64,000 bases of DNA, taken from Ruminococcus sp. XPD3002. GTDB taxonomy: Bacteria; Bacillota; Clostridia; Oscillospirales; Ruminococcaceae. Made by a program: the position numbers and the translations under genes. Shown piece after piece: positions 43,991 to 52,969 of the stretch. The notes below the pieces were generated by a model. It did no database searches, was not told the DNA's origin, and saw only the letters and a program-made list of their open reading frames with translations. Position 1 is the stretch's first letter, and every line of letters starts with the position of its first letter. The stretch lies in NCBI GenBank assembly GCA_900119535.1, contig FPJT01000020.1, positions 1-64,000 on the forward strand, given 5' to 3'.

Positions 43991-45619
43991 ATGTTAAGCA
44001 GATCTGAGATCAAAAAAGCTGCAGCAGCATTTGTTGGAGCTGTAACAATGGCAGTTGCACTTCCAACAGCGTTATATGCAAATATTACCGTAAAGGCAGA
44101 CGAACCATCCGAACTTCCTGTTATTACACAGTCTACAGTTACTACAACTACACTTCCGGCATCAGTGTATAACAGTGATCTGTTCAAGAGCTATTACAGT
44201 GTATCGGATACTGCACTTGTAGGTTCAACTATTGAATTGGAAACAAATAGTGCACCGGGTGTAATGTTTCCTGATAATATGACATTCGTTGAGGACGGCG
44301 AAGTCAGGGAAGTAAAAGCTGAAAAGCTTGATAACGGAAAAAGAAAGTGGAAGGGTAATTTCATTGAATTCACTGTTGAAAAGGACAGCTCCGTTGCAGT
44401 CGTAACTGTACTTAAAAAGGGTATGACAGACTGCCTTATAGGCTGGGGAGAAGAAAATGGATATGACGGAAATGAGCTTTATCCCTACAACACATTTTTA
44501 CATGTTGATGCTATGGAAAAGGCTGAATATGAGGCATATCTTGAGGATTTAGACAGGCCTTATCCGACTGTACAGCCGACAACTGCCATTGGTGCTAAGG
44601 ACGGGGATGAGCAGTCAGCTCAGGGTGATCCTGCAGAAGAGTATTATTATCCATATGATTATCGTGAAGAAGTCGGCTTACCTGATGTATGGTCATATTG
44701 TGTTGGCCAGACATTGCCTTTTGAAGTGAAGGATCCGTCTGTTGATCTTACGTTCACATTTGAAGATACGATCAATAAGTTCGATGGGGCAACTGCGGAA
44801 TCGGATACATCCAGATATATAGACGTCAAGAGTCTGGGCGGAGGAAAGTTTGAACTAACTGCAAAGGCAGAAGGTCATACAATTATGTGGATTGGCGCTG
44901 ACAAAAAAAGATACGTTAATATTGATGTCAGCCAGGCGAGTCTTTCAGGTAATTTTGGTTTACCCCATTTGTATTCAGATGGAACAGATGATGAAAAAAC
45001 ATTAATATATGATCTTGCTGATTATTTTATTGATCACGATGAAAAGGGCGAAATGTATCATCGTGATATTGATGATATAGTATCAGTAGAATCAGTAGCA
45101 TATACAAATATTTTAAAAATGAAAAAAAATCCGGTACCTGTTGCGTCAATTGAGCCTACAGACAAAAAGGGCGTTTATAAAATAAAAGCGCTTGAACCGG
45201 GTTGCGAATTTATTTATTTTATCGATAAAAATGGTATAAAATGGGAAATGTGGATCATTGTGACCTCTCATGCTGCAGAGGAGGCAGAAGAGGAATATAG
45301 AAGAACTCATCCTACAGATGCCTGCGTTGATACAACGGCATTCAGCGGAACTGTTGGCGAAACAAATCCTGCTGATACAGTTTCCAAAATGATGGGCGAT
45401 GTGAACAACGATAACGATATTACTCTTGCGGATTCACTGGCAATACTCCAGCATCTTGCAAACGAGAACAAGTACGGACTTACCGGACAGATGCTCCTTA
45501 ATGCGGACATAGTTGACCGCGGAGAGGGAGTAACTCCTCAGGACGCTCTTGCGATACAGAAGATAGATGCTAAGGTGCTTAGCATCTCAGCACTTCCCGT
45601 AAAGAGCAGTCAGCTTTAA
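43991..45619 (+). CDS. Secreted dockerin protein of unknown function
   Basis: 542 residues. Signal peptide ending near LYANITVKA, then about 420 residues without a recognised catalytic or binding domain but with beta-rich stretches and Ig-like endings (GVYKIKALEPGCEFIYF, GGKFELTAKAEGHTIMW). The C-terminal dockerin has GDVNNDNDITLADSLAI and NADIVDRGEGVTPQDAL. This makes it a cellulosome part. Codon use in the middle is AT-richer than in neighbours. Start follows GAAAGGAG. Confidence 0.82.
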   Translation: MLSRSEIKKAAAAFVGAVTMAVALPTALYANITVKADEPSELPVITQSTVTTTTLPASVYNSDLFKSYYSVSDTALVGSTIELETNSAPGVMFPDNMTFVEDGEVREVKAEKLDNGKRKWKGNFIEFTVEKDSSVAVVTVLKKGMTDCLIGWGEENGYDGNELYPYNTFLHVDAMEKAEYEAYLEDLDRPYPTVQPTTAIGAKDGDEQSAQGDPAEEYYYPYDYREEVGLPDVWSYCVGQTLPFEVKDPSVDLTFTFEDTINKFDGATAESDTSRYIDVKSLGGGKFELTAKAEGHTIMWIGADKKRYVNIDVSQASLSGNFGLPHLYSDGTDDEKTLIYDLADYFIDHDEKGEMYHRDIDDIVSVESVAYTNILKMKKNPVPVASIEPTDKKGVYKIKALEPGCEFIYFIDKNGIKWEMWIIVTSHAAEEAEEEYRRTHPTDACVDTTAFSGTVGETNPADTVSKMMGDVNNDNDITLADSLAILQHLANENKYGLTGQMLLNADIVDRGEGVTPQDALAIQKIDAKVLSISALPVKSSQL

Positions 45620-45658
45620 TAATGCTTTCCAGATTAAATTATACACCTTTTCTTTACT

Positions 45659-45690
45659 GCCGCACTTTCGGGTGCGGCGGTTCTCTTTTT
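45659..45690 (+). terminator. Terminator
   Basis: GCCGCAC with GTGCGGC, 6-nt loop, then TTCTCTTTTT. Confidence 0.85.
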
Positions 45691-45741
45691 GAGAAAAATA
45701 ATTTTAAACATATATTTTGTGAATAGGATAAAATAAATATA

Positions 45742-45778
45742 ATCGCTTAAATTATCGTTTAAGCGATCACTTTGTGAT
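45742..45778. other. Adjacent palindromes upstream of the GH9 gene
   Basis: ATCGCTTAAA-TTATCG-TTTAAGCGAT is a perfect 10-bp inverted repeat, immediately followed by ATCAC-TTT-GTGAT. Both lie 120-160 bases upstream of the -10 and may be regulator sites. The rest of the 347-base gap holds no ORF. Confidence 0.5.
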
Positions 45779-45852
45779 ATGTGTACAAAGAGACCACTGA
45801 TATTTGGATATATTGGAGAAAATATGAAATAAGAGTTAAAATTAATCTTATT

Positions 45853-45906
45853 GTAACCTTTTAGTAACCATTGCGTAACCTATTGCTGTGGAAAAACATG
45901 TATAAT
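45853..45906 (+). promoter_or_regulatory. GH9 promoter with three 11-bp-phased GTAACC boxes
   Basis: GTAACC occurs at 45853, 45864 and 45875, exactly 11 bp apart; TATAAT is at 45901-45906. A consensus -35 is missing where the third box lies. This is the layout of a promoter activated by an OmpR/PhoB-like or similar direct-repeat binder. Confidence 0.65.
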
Positions 45907-45966
45907 AGAAATGGCAGACGTATTATAGGCAAAATATCATTTTATTGAAGAAAGAAGTGTGAAAAC

Positions 45967-48669
45967 ATGCATACAAATCTTAAGAAGATCAAGTCCGCTA
46001 TCCTCAGCGGTATGATCGCAGCAGTTTCTGTGGCAAGTTCACTTTCTACTGTATCAGCCCCCTCTCTCTCAGCAGGTGCAGCAGACAGCGATAATTATGC
46101 CAAGCTCTTACAGTATTCACTGTATTTTTATGACGCAAATATGTGTGGTGATAATTCTAAGGGCGGACTCAGCTGGAGAAGCAACTGCCATATGGATGAT
46201 GAAGTTCCCGGCGGTTTCCACGATGCCGGCGACCACGTTATGTTCGGTCTTCCACAGGGTTACACCGCAGCAGCACTCGGACTCAGCTACTATGAGTTCA
46301 AGGACGCTTATGAAGCAACAGGTCAGGCAGATCACATCAAGGTTATCCTCGATCATTTCTGTACATTCTTCCGTAATTCCACAAAGCTCAGCGGCGACAG
46401 CGTAAGCAATTTCCTCTACCAGAAGGGTGAGGGTAACGCTGACCACGGCTACTGGGGACCTCCGGAGACACAGGGATCAGGCCGTAAGATGTACTGGACA
46501 AGCAACGGCGCAAGTGATATCGCTGCAAACTATGCAGCAGCTCTTGCTATCAACTACAAGAACTTCGGTAATGCTGATGACCTTAAGTATGCAAAGGCTC
46601 TTTACAATTTCTCAACACAGTACAATCAGTGTGCAACAGTTGGTCCTGATACATTCTATGCATCATCAAAGTGCAAGGATGAGCAGACAATGGCAGCAGG
46701 TGCTCTCGCACTTGCAACAGGCGATTCAAGCTACAAGAACGCACTTTCATCAGGCGTTGCTGATATCGGCGTTTGGTGGGCATACGGCTGGAACGATGCA
46801 AACCTCGGTGCAGCTGTAATGAACGGTATCGTTAACAAAGACTGGTCTGCTGCAAACGGATATCTCAGCAGCAAGTGCACAGGCAGCAACTATCTCTTCC
46901 TTGATAAGTGGGGCAGTGCAAGACTTAACTGCTCAATGCAGTTCACAGCACTCGTTGCTACTAAGGAAGGCGGCGGAAACTATACTGACTGGGCACAGGG
47001 CCAGATGAATTATATCCTCGGCAGCAACCCTGCAAATACATGTTTCGTAACAGGTTTCGCAAGCAACAGCGCTAAGAATGCTCACCACAGAGCAGCTTCA
47101 GGCTACACAAGCTATGACCAGTTCAATATGAACGGCTGGGATGCAGGCGGAGACCACATGAGTCCATTCGCTGCTTACGGTCCTGACGCAAAGCCACTCA
47201 TCGGTGCTCTTGTCGGCGGTCCTTGCGACGCAGCAGGTTCATACCACGATAATATGGCTGACTATGTCTGCAACGAGGTTGCTATCGACTATAACGCTGG
47301 TCTCGTAGGCGCAGCAGCAGGTCTTTACCACTTCAAGAAGACAGGTTCTACAGAGTCTTCTATCCCCGGTGTAACAAAGATCTACAGCGGAAGCGCATCT
47401 TCAACACCTACACCTCAGCCTGCAACAAATGCTCCTCAGCAGCCTGTACAGACAACCGCTCCTACACCATCTGTTACACCTACAACAACAAAGGCTGTAA
47501 CTCCTACACCTTCAACAAATGATGGTGATATCGTTCTTACTCCTTCTGACATGACAGTCAAGACAGAAAAGGGCGATGACGGTGGAATCAATAACTATGC
47601 AGAATTCAAGCCACAGGGCGCTAAGTCTGCAACACTTTACCTCAAGGTTAATTCAAACGACACAGAGGTTTCAGGTGCGTTCGGTACATGGAACGGCGAG
47701 TGGGTACAGGAAGACTTCAAGGGAGTAAAGGTTAACTCTGACAAGACAGTTTCTGTAGACTACACAATTCCTTCAGATGTTGGTTCAACAGTCAAGGCAA
47801 TGGTATTCTGGCCACATGGTGATGATGTTACTATCGAGAAGGTCGTTCTCCACAAGAGCGGTTCTTCAACTGTAACACCTGCAAGAACAAATGCTCCTAC
47901 ACCTTCTGTTACACCTACAACAACAAAGGCTGTAACACCAACTCCTTCAAGCAATGGAAATGATAAGGTTCTTACTCCTTCTGACATGACAGTCAAGACA
48001 GAAAAGGGCGAGGACAATGAAATCAATAACTATGCAGAGTTCAAGCCACAGGGCGCTAAGTCTGCAACACTTTACCTCAAGGTAAATTCAAACGACACAG
48101 AGGTTTCAGGTGCATTCGGTACATGGAACGGCGAGTGGGTACAGGAAGACTTCAAGGGAGTAAAGGTTAACTCTGACAAGACAGTTTCTGTAGACTACAA
48201 AATCCCTTCGGATGTTGGTTCAACAGTTAAGGCAATGGTATTCTGGCCGCACGGTGACGATGTTACAATCGAGAAGGTAGTTCTCCACATGGACGGCTCA
48301 TCTTCAAATACACCTGCTGCAACACAGGCTCCTGTTACAACAAAGCCTGTAGTTACAACAACTAAGGCAGTTGTTACTCAGCCACCTGTAACACAGCCGC
48401 CTGCAACTCAGCCACAGCAGAATCAGGTAAAGGCTACAGTTTACGGTGATGCTAACCTCGACGGCAACGTAACACTTGCAGACGCACTTGCTATACTCCA
48501 GTATATTGCAAATTCTCGCAAGTATGACCTTAACGATCAGGCTATAGCAAATGCTGATTGCTGCGGAAACGGCGATGGTATCACAGCAAATGATGCTCTC
48601 GTTATCCAGCAGATCGATGCAGGAAGAATCAACAAGAATAACCTTCCTGTTGCAGCACCTATACAGTAA
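45967..48669 (+). CDS. GH9 endoglucanase with two CBM79-like modules and dockerin
   Basis: 900 residues: signal peptide, GH9 catalytic domain (about 40-465), linker, two near-identical modules of about 110 residues (about 520-635 and 665-780), Thr/Pro linker and dockerin. The GH9 residues are visible: nucleophile-side Asp pair in FHDAGDH, HHRAASG, and proton donor Glu in CNEVAIDYN. The tandem modules match the described CBM79 pair of an R. flavefaciens GH9 enzyme that binds beta-1,4-glucans. The dockerin has GDANLDGNVTLADALAI and CCGNGDGITANDALV. It cuts cellulose while bound to the cellulosome. Confidence 0.92.
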   Translation: MHTNLKKIKSAILSGMIAAVSVASSLSTVSAPSLSAGAADSDNYAKLLQYSLYFYDANMCGDNSKGGLSWRSNCHMDDEVPGGFHDAGDHVMFGLPQGYTAAALGLSYYEFKDAYEATGQADHIKVILDHFCTFFRNSTKLSGDSVSNFLYQKGEGNADHGYWGPPETQGSGRKMYWTSNGASDIAANYAAALAINYKNFGNADDLKYAKALYNFSTQYNQCATVGPDTFYASSKCKDEQTMAAGALALATGDSSYKNALSSGVADIGVWWAYGWNDANLGAAVMNGIVNKDWSAANGYLSSKCTGSNYLFLDKWGSARLNCSMQFTALVATKEGGGNYTDWAQGQMNYILGSNPANTCFVTGFASNSAKNAHHRAASGYTSYDQFNMNGWDAGGDHMSPFAAYGPDAKPLIGALVGGPCDAAGSYHDNMADYVCNEVAIDYNAGLVGAAAGLYHFKKTGSTESSIPGVTKIYSGSASSTPTPQPATNAPQQPVQTTAPTPSVTPTTTKAVTPTPSTNDGDIVLTPSDMTVKTEKGDDGGINNYAEFKPQGAKSATLYLKVNSNDTEVSGAFGTWNGEWVQEDFKGVKVNSDKTVSVDYTIPSDVGSTVKAMVFWPHGDDVTIEKVVLHKSGSSTVTPARTNAPTPSVTPTTTKAVTPTPSSNGNDKVLTPSDMTVKTEKGEDNEINNYAEFKPQGAKSATLYLKVNSNDTEVSGAFGTWNGEWVQEDFKGVKVNSDKTVSVDYKIPSDVGSTVKAMVFWPHGDDVTIEKVVLHMDGSSSNTPAATQAPVTTKPVVTTTKAVVTQPPVTQPPATQPQQNQVKATVYGDANLDGNVTLADALAILQYIANSRKYDLNDQAIANADCCGNGDGITANDALVIQQIDAGRINKNNLPVAAPIQ
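47461..48310 (+). repeat. 435-bp tandem duplication encoding the two CBMs
   Basis: Linker plus module at about 47461-47875 recurs at about 47896-48310 with offset 435 bases (for example GTTCTTACTCC at 47533 and 47968). DNA identity is very high, so the duplication is recent or maintained by gene conversion. Confidence 0.9.
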
Positions 48670-48690
48670 TTGAGTAATTGCTGATCACCA

Positions 48691-48719
48691 AGCCCTGCGG
48701 TTCGCCGCAGGGCTTTTTG
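48691..48719 (+). terminator. Terminator of the GH9 gene
   Basis: AGCCCTGCGG-TTCG-CCGCAGGGCT then TTTT. Perfect 10-bp stem. Confidence 0.95.
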
Positions 48720-48725
48720 TGCGCC

Positions 48726-48754
48726 TTGACTTGGATGTGACATTCTGATATAAT
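48726..48754 (+). promoter_or_regulatory. rsmE promoter
   Basis: TTGACT, 17-bp spacer, TATAAT. Confidence 0.7.
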
Positions 48755-48806
48755 ATTGATGAGCAAAAGACTCGGAAAAGAATTATCATGAGAGGAGCAG
48801 CATGCA

Positions 48807-49529
48807 ATGCCCAGATTTTTTGTTGATGAGATTAATGAGGAGAATATAACCCTTATCGGCGATAATGCTCACCATATCGGACGTTCCTTGAGGATGCGTA
48901 CAGGTGAGGAGATAACCGTGTGCTGCTGCGGAGTGGACTACAATTGCCGCATATCTCAGATAACCTCTGATACAGTCTATCTCGAACTGATAAACAAGGA
49001 ACGCTGTGCTGCTGAGCCGAGTGTTCAGGTGACGCTGTTTCAGGCTGTTCCTAAGCTCGACAAGCTGGAGCATATAATCCAGAAAAGCGTGGAGCTCGGA
49101 GTTCATCGCATAGTGCCCGTGCTTACAAGGCGCTGTATATCCCGTCCCGACGAGAAGGACTTCTCCAAAAAGCTGGTTAGACTGAATAAGATAGCCGAAG
49201 AAGCCGCAAAGCAGTCTGGAAGAGGGATGATACCCGAGGTGAAGCCACTGGTGACGTATAAACAGGCTCTCGCCATGATGAGCGAACTGGACAGAACCAT
49301 TCTCCTGTATGAGGAACAGGGAGGCTGTTCCTTCGGAAATGCCGACCTTGAAGGTGCAAAAACAGTGGGACTGGTCATCGGAAGCGAAGGCGGTTTTGAT
49401 GCGGAAGAAGCAAAGGCTGCCGTTGACATAGGAGCGATACAGGTCTGGCTTGGTAAAAGGATCCTTCGTTGTGAAACTGCACCAATAACAGCCCTTTCAA
49501 TTTTGATGTTTTTAACAAATAATATGTGA
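48807..49529 (+). CDS. rsmE: 16S rRNA m3U1498 methyltransferase
   Basis: 240 residues. The SPOUT fold shows KLDKLEHIIQKSVELGV, LVIGSEGGFDAEE and LGKRILRCETAPITAL, all RsmE signatures. It methylates U1498 of 16S rRNA with SAM. The first ATG with proper spacing to GAGGAG is used. Usually this gene follows prmA or dnaJ; here it stands alone. Confidence 0.95.
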   Translation: MPRFFVDEINEENITLIGDNAHHIGRSLRMRTGEEITVCCCGVDYNCRISQITSDTVYLELINKERCAAEPSVQVTLFQAVPKLDKLEHIIQKSVELGVHRIVPVLTRRCISRPDEKDFSKKLVRLNKIAEEAAKQSGRGMIPEVKPLVTYKQALAMMSELDRTILLYEEQGGCSFGNADLEGAKTVGLVIGSEGGFDAEEAKAAVDIGAIQVWLGKRILRCETAPITALSILMFLTNNM

Positions 49530-49533
49530 TCAG

Positions 49534-49562
49534 TTGAAATTTGTAAAATAGTGTGATATAAT
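49534..49562 (+). promoter_or_regulatory. Promoter of the 105-residue protein gene
   Basis: TTGAAA, 17-bp spacer, TATAAT, with a leader of about 75 nt. Confidence 0.6.
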
Positions 49563-49643
49563 ATATTTAGCTGATCTTAACCGATCGCAAGCGGCTCGGC
49601 ATCTCAAATTTCTATTATAACTTGCGAAGAAAAGAGGATTAAA

Positions 49644-49961
49644 ATGAATAAGCTTTTATTAGGATTACTTGCAGCAACTGCAGGTGCAGCTGTTGGATAT
49701 GTTGTATCAAAGATGATGAGCGATAACGGCGACTCGGATTATGAGGACGATGTCTATGATTATCCGGATCCTTACGATGAGGACGAGTCTGTAGACTTCG
49801 ATATCAGTGATTCAGCTAAGGATCTTGCTGACGACGTTAAAGACGCAGCTGAGGATGTAAAGGATGCAGTTGAGGATGCTGTTGACGAAGCAGCAGACAA
49901 GATCGATGATGTAAAGGATGCTGTCGAGGACAAGATCGACGATATAAAGAAGAAATTCTAA
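49644..49961 (+). CDS. YtxH-like membrane protein with amphipathic acidic tail
   Basis: 105 residues: one N-terminal membrane helix with a Gly/Ala face (about 4-24), an Asp/Tyr-rich acidic stretch, then about 45 residues of the pattern DVKDAVEDAVDEAADKIDD that should form a long amphipathic helix. YtxH/LEA-like proteins of this kind appear in Firmicute envelope or stress settings; role here unknown. Monocistronic between promoter and terminator. Confidence 0.72.
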   Translation: MNKLLLGLLAATAGAAVGYVVSKMMSDNGDSDYEDDVYDYPDPYDEDESVDFDISDSAKDLADDVKDAAEDVKDAVEDAVDEAADKIDDVKDAVEDKIDDIKKKF

Positions 49962-49968
49962 GTTGAAT

Positions 49969-50000
49969 ATAGCTGCCGTGGACATACGGCAGCTATTTTA
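49969..50000 (+). terminator. Terminator
   Basis: ATAGCTGCCGT with ACGGCAGCTAT, 6-nt loop, then TTTT. Confidence 0.85.
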
Positions 50001-50063
50001 ATCACAACAATTGGCACAAATGTTGACGGGAATTGTAACAATTTACAAATCTGTGGTTTTCTA

Positions 50064-50092
50064 TTGACAAACCGTGCTGACTCTGGTATAAT
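50064..50092 (+). promoter_or_regulatory. tRNA-Pro promoter
   Basis: TTGACA, 17-bp spacer, TATAAT: full consensus. Confidence 0.85.
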
Positions 50093-50123
50093 ATAAAAGC
50101 TGTCTGATTCAAACGGTCGATAA

Positions 50124-50200
50124 CGAGGCGTAACTCAGTTTGGTAGAGTGCTTGGTTTGGGACCAAGATGCCGCAGGTTCGAGTCCTGTCGCCTCGACCA
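50124..50200 (+). tRNA. tRNA-Pro (anticodon TGG)
   Basis: 77 nt with encoded CCA. Acceptor CGAGGCG pairs with CGCCTCG; anticodon stem CTTGG/CCAAG encloses TTTGGGA, giving TGG; T-loop GTTCGAGTC is present. Confidence 0.97.
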
Positions 50201-50249
50201 TCATCATTTCCGACAGAAAAAACTTTTTTGAAAAAATTCAAAAAAGTGC

Positions 50250-50278
50250 TTGACAAACGGTTTGATTTGTGGTATAAT
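50250..50278 (+). promoter_or_regulatory. Second promoter inside the tRNA cluster
   Basis: TTGACA, 17-bp spacer, TATAAT, full consensus, between tRNA-Pro and tRNA-Thr. Confidence 0.85.
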
Positions 50279-50293
50279 AATTAAGTCAGTTAA

Positions 50294-50369
50294 GCTGGTG
50301 TAGCTCAGTTGGTAGAGCAGCTGATTTGTAATCAGCAGGTCGGGGGTTCGAGTCCGTCCACCAGCTCCA
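50294..50369 (+). tRNA. tRNA-Thr (anticodon TGT)
   Basis: 76 nt with CCA. Acceptor GCTGGTG/CACCAGC; anticodon loop TTTGTAA gives TGT. Confidence 0.97.
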
Positions 50370-50410
50370 ATTTTACCGATATCAGTCGGTAAATTTTTTT
50401 GAAACAATAT

Positions 50411-50496
50411 GGGAGAGTTCCCGAGTGGCCAAAGGGGGCAGACTGTAAATCTGTTGCTTTTCAGCTTCGGTGGTCCGAATCCACCCTCTCCCACCA
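50411..50496 (+). tRNA. tRNA-Tyr (anticodon GTA)
   Basis: 86 nt with CCA. Acceptor GGGAGAG/CTCTCCC; anticodon loop CTGTAAA gives GTA; long variable arm as in bacterial tRNA-Tyr. Confidence 0.96.
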
Positions 50497-50501
50497 GCAA
50501 G

Positions 50502-50526
50502 ACCCCGATCTTATCGGGGTTTTCTT
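50502..50526 (+). terminator. Terminator of the tRNA cluster
   Basis: ACCCCGAT-CTT-ATCGGGGT then TTTCTT. Confidence 0.88.
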
Positions 50527-50548
50527 GTGTCATTACGGCTTTTTTGTG

Positions 50549-50577
50549 TTGACATTGCCGTTTTGATGTGGTATAAT
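50549..50577 (+). promoter_or_regulatory. Promoter of the 82-residue membrane protein gene
   Basis: TTGACA, 17-bp spacer, TATAAT: full consensus. Confidence 0.85.
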
Positions 50578-50610
50578 TGAGTTATACTTTTTTTATGGAG
50601 GTTTTGAGTT

Positions 50611-50859
50611 ATGAACTGGACAAAAACAGTCAAGGATTTTGCAATTTTATTACTGCTTGTTCTTGCAGCTCTCGCTCTTATCAGCGACATCATCAGCCTT
50701 ATCCGCTATCACGGCAGCGGCAGCATTCTCTCAACACTCATCAGCCTTGTTAAGGAGATCTGCGGTTATATCATCAGAATCGGCGCACTTCTCGTACTTG
50801 CTGAGATCTCTGAGAATGTTTACGCTATCAGAACAGGCGATAAGTCATCTGACAAGTAA
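50611..50859 (+). CDS. Small two-helix membrane protein
   Basis: 82 residues with hydrophobic helices at about 8-32 and 40-66 and a polar tail. A consensus promoter, a ribosome site (TGGAGG) and a terminator frame it as a single-gene unit. No family recognised. Confidence 0.7.
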   Translation: MNWTKTVKDFAILLLLVLAALALISDIISLIRYHGSGSILSTLISLVKEICGYIIRIGALLVLAEISENVYAIRTGDKSSDK

Positions 50860-50900
50860 GACTAAGCTGACGAAAATGGCTGCGGATGCAGTCCCGAAAA

Positions 50901-50931
50901 AGTTCCCTTGCTCACGAGCAGGGACTTTTTT
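50901..50931 (+). terminator. Terminator
   Basis: AGTTCCCTTGCTC with AGCAGGGACT around ACG (two bulges), then TTTTTT. Confidence 0.85.
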
Positions 50932-51076
50932 ATGTTAGGAGGAAAAGTGCTTTTGCACGGAAATCGGCTGATATTGTGCAGAAAAGTATATGAGGTCACA
51001 AGGAATTGCTGGAAAAAAGGGGATAAACTTGATATTCGTAAGGTAAATAAAGAATTAATATACAGGAGAGATAAGT

Positions 51077-52897
51077 ATGATCAGAAACGATTTGAGAAAC
51101 ATTGCTATTATTGCCCACGTTGACCACGGTAAAACTACCCTCGTTGACGAGATGCTCAAGCAGGGCGGAGTTTTCCGTGAGAATCAGGCAGTTGCAGAGC
51201 GTGTTATGGACTCTAACGACATCGAGCGCGAAAGAGGTATCACAATCCTTGCGAAGAATACCTCTGTAATGTACAATGACATAAAGATAAACATCATCGA
51301 TACTCCCGGACATGCTGACTTCGGCGGCGAGGTAGAGCGAGTTCTGGAAATGGTCGACGGCGTTCTTCTTCTGGTAGACGCTGCTGAAGGTCCTATGCCT
51401 CAGACAAGATTCGTTCTTTCAAAGGCTCTTGAAATGGGACATAAGATAATTATCGTTGTTAACAAGATAGACCGTCCAGATGCTCGTCTTGACGAGATCG
51501 GCGATGAGGTGCTGGAACTTCTCCTTGACCTTGATGCAAGCGAGGAACAGCTTGAAAGTCCGCTCCTCTTCTGCTCTGGAAGAAGCGGTACAGCTTCACT
51601 CAGCCAGTATGAGGCAGGTACAGACCTTAAGCCGCTGTTCGATACTATCATCAACTATATCGAACCTCCTCACGGTGAAGAGAACGATCCTCTCCAGATG
51701 CTCATTTCTTCCATTGACTACAACGAGTATGTCGGACGTATCGGTATCGGACGTATCGTAAGAGGCGGTATCAAGGTGAATCAGCAGGTAACTGTCTGCG
51801 ACTATACAGGAAGCAAGAAGAATTACAACTCCAAGATCGTTTCACTTCTCCAGATACAGGGACTCAACCGTGTTCCCGTACAGGAGGCACATGTAGGCGA
51901 TATCGTATGGATATCGGGTATCGAGAATATCACTATCGGCGATACTATCTGTGCAGTTGACGCTCCCGAGCCGCTTCCTTTCGTAAAGATAAGCGAACCA
52001 ACCGTAGAGATGACATTCTCTGTAAATGACAGTCCTTTCGCAGGAAGAGAGGGTAAGTTCGTAACTTCCCGTCAGCTTCGTGAGAGACTCTTCAAGGAAC
52101 TCCTCAAAGACGTTTCCCTCCGTGTAACCGAGACCGAGTCTACAGACTCCTTCCGTGTTGCAGGACGAGGCGAGATGCATCTTTCAATTCTCATCGAGAA
52201 TATGCGTCGTGAGGGCTATGAGCTTGCAGTATCAACTCCCCGTGTTCTTTACAAAGAGGACGAGAACGGCAGAAAGCTTGAACCTATCGAGAGACTCGTT
52301 ATCGACGTTCCGGAGGATTGCGTAGGTTCTGTAATGGAGAAAATGGGTACACGTAAGGGCGAACTCGTTACTATGCACCCGCAGGGAAGCCGTATGCGTA
52401 TCGAGTTCCTTGTACCTGCAAGAGGACTTTTCGGATACAAGAGCGAATTCCTTACAGATACAAAGGGCGAAGGCATCATGAGTCACGTATTCGACGGCTA
52501 TCAGCCTTATAAGGGCGATATCGACCGCAGAAGCACAGGTTCACTCGTATCATTTGAAACAGGCGAGGCTGTAACTTACGGTCTGTTCAATGCACAGGAA
52601 AGAGGTCAGCTCTTTATACCTGCAGGTACTCCCGTATACGAGGGAATGGTAGTAGGCGCTTCACCTAAGACAGATGACCTTGTAGTTAACGTGTGCAAGA
52701 GAAAGCACCTTACAAACACCCGTGCAAGCGGAAGCGATGACGCTCTCCGTCTTGTACCTCACCGCATACTCAGCCTTGAAGACTGCCTTGAATTCCTTGC
52801 TGATGACGAGCTTCTTGAAGTAACTCCCGAGAGCCTCAGAATACGCAAGAGAATACTCAGCAACAGTCAGAGAGCAAAAACAAGGGCGAAATCCTGA
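51077..52897 (+). CDS. typA: Ribosome-associated GTPase TypA/BipA
   Basis: 606 residues. G1 AHVDHGKTT, the switch RERGITI, G3 [11 protein letters not shown] and G4 NKID are intact, followed by EF-G-like domains III and V and the BipA C-terminal domain. It binds the 70S ribosome like EF-G and aids large-subunit assembly and stress growth. AGGAGAG precedes the ATG. Confidence 0.96.
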   Translation: MIRNDLRNIAIIAHVDHGKTTLVDEMLKQGGVFRENQAVAERVMDSNDIERERGITILAKNTSVMYNDIKINIIDTPGHADFGGEVERVLEMVDGVLLLVDAAEGPMPQTRFVLSKALEMGHKIIIVVNKIDRPDARLDEIGDEVLELLLDLDASEEQLESPLLFCSGRSGTASLSQYEAGTDLKPLFDTIINYIEPPHGEENDPLQMLISSIDYNEYVGRIGIGRIVRGGIKVNQQVTVCDYTGSKKNYNSKIVSLLQIQGLNRVPVQEAHVGDIVWISGIENITIGDTICAVDAPEPLPFVKISEPTVEMTFSVNDSPFAGREGKFVTSRQLRERLFKELLKDVSLRVTETESTDSFRVAGRGEMHLSILIENMRREGYELAVSTPRVLYKEDENGRKLEPIERLVIDVPEDCVGSVMEKMGTRKGELVTMHPQGSRMRIEFLVPARGLFGYKSEFLTDTKGEGIMSHVFDGYQPYKGDIDRRSTGSLVSFETGEAVTYGLFNAQERGQLFIPAGTPVYEGMVVGASPKTDDLVVNVCKRKHLTNTRASGSDDALRLVPHRILSLEDCLEFLADDELLEVTPESLRIRKRILSNSQRAKTRAKS

Positions 52898-52969
52898 TAA
52901 ATATACTGAGATTTCATAAAATCAACACATTCATAACATATTGCTTGCAGATAATGGAGATAATATATA

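Noticed and set aside
50002..50533. Minus-strand ORFs with RTRTCG- and RTRTPDLL-like sequence
   Set aside because: They are antisense to the tRNA genes; such peptides are a known database artefact of tRNA regions.
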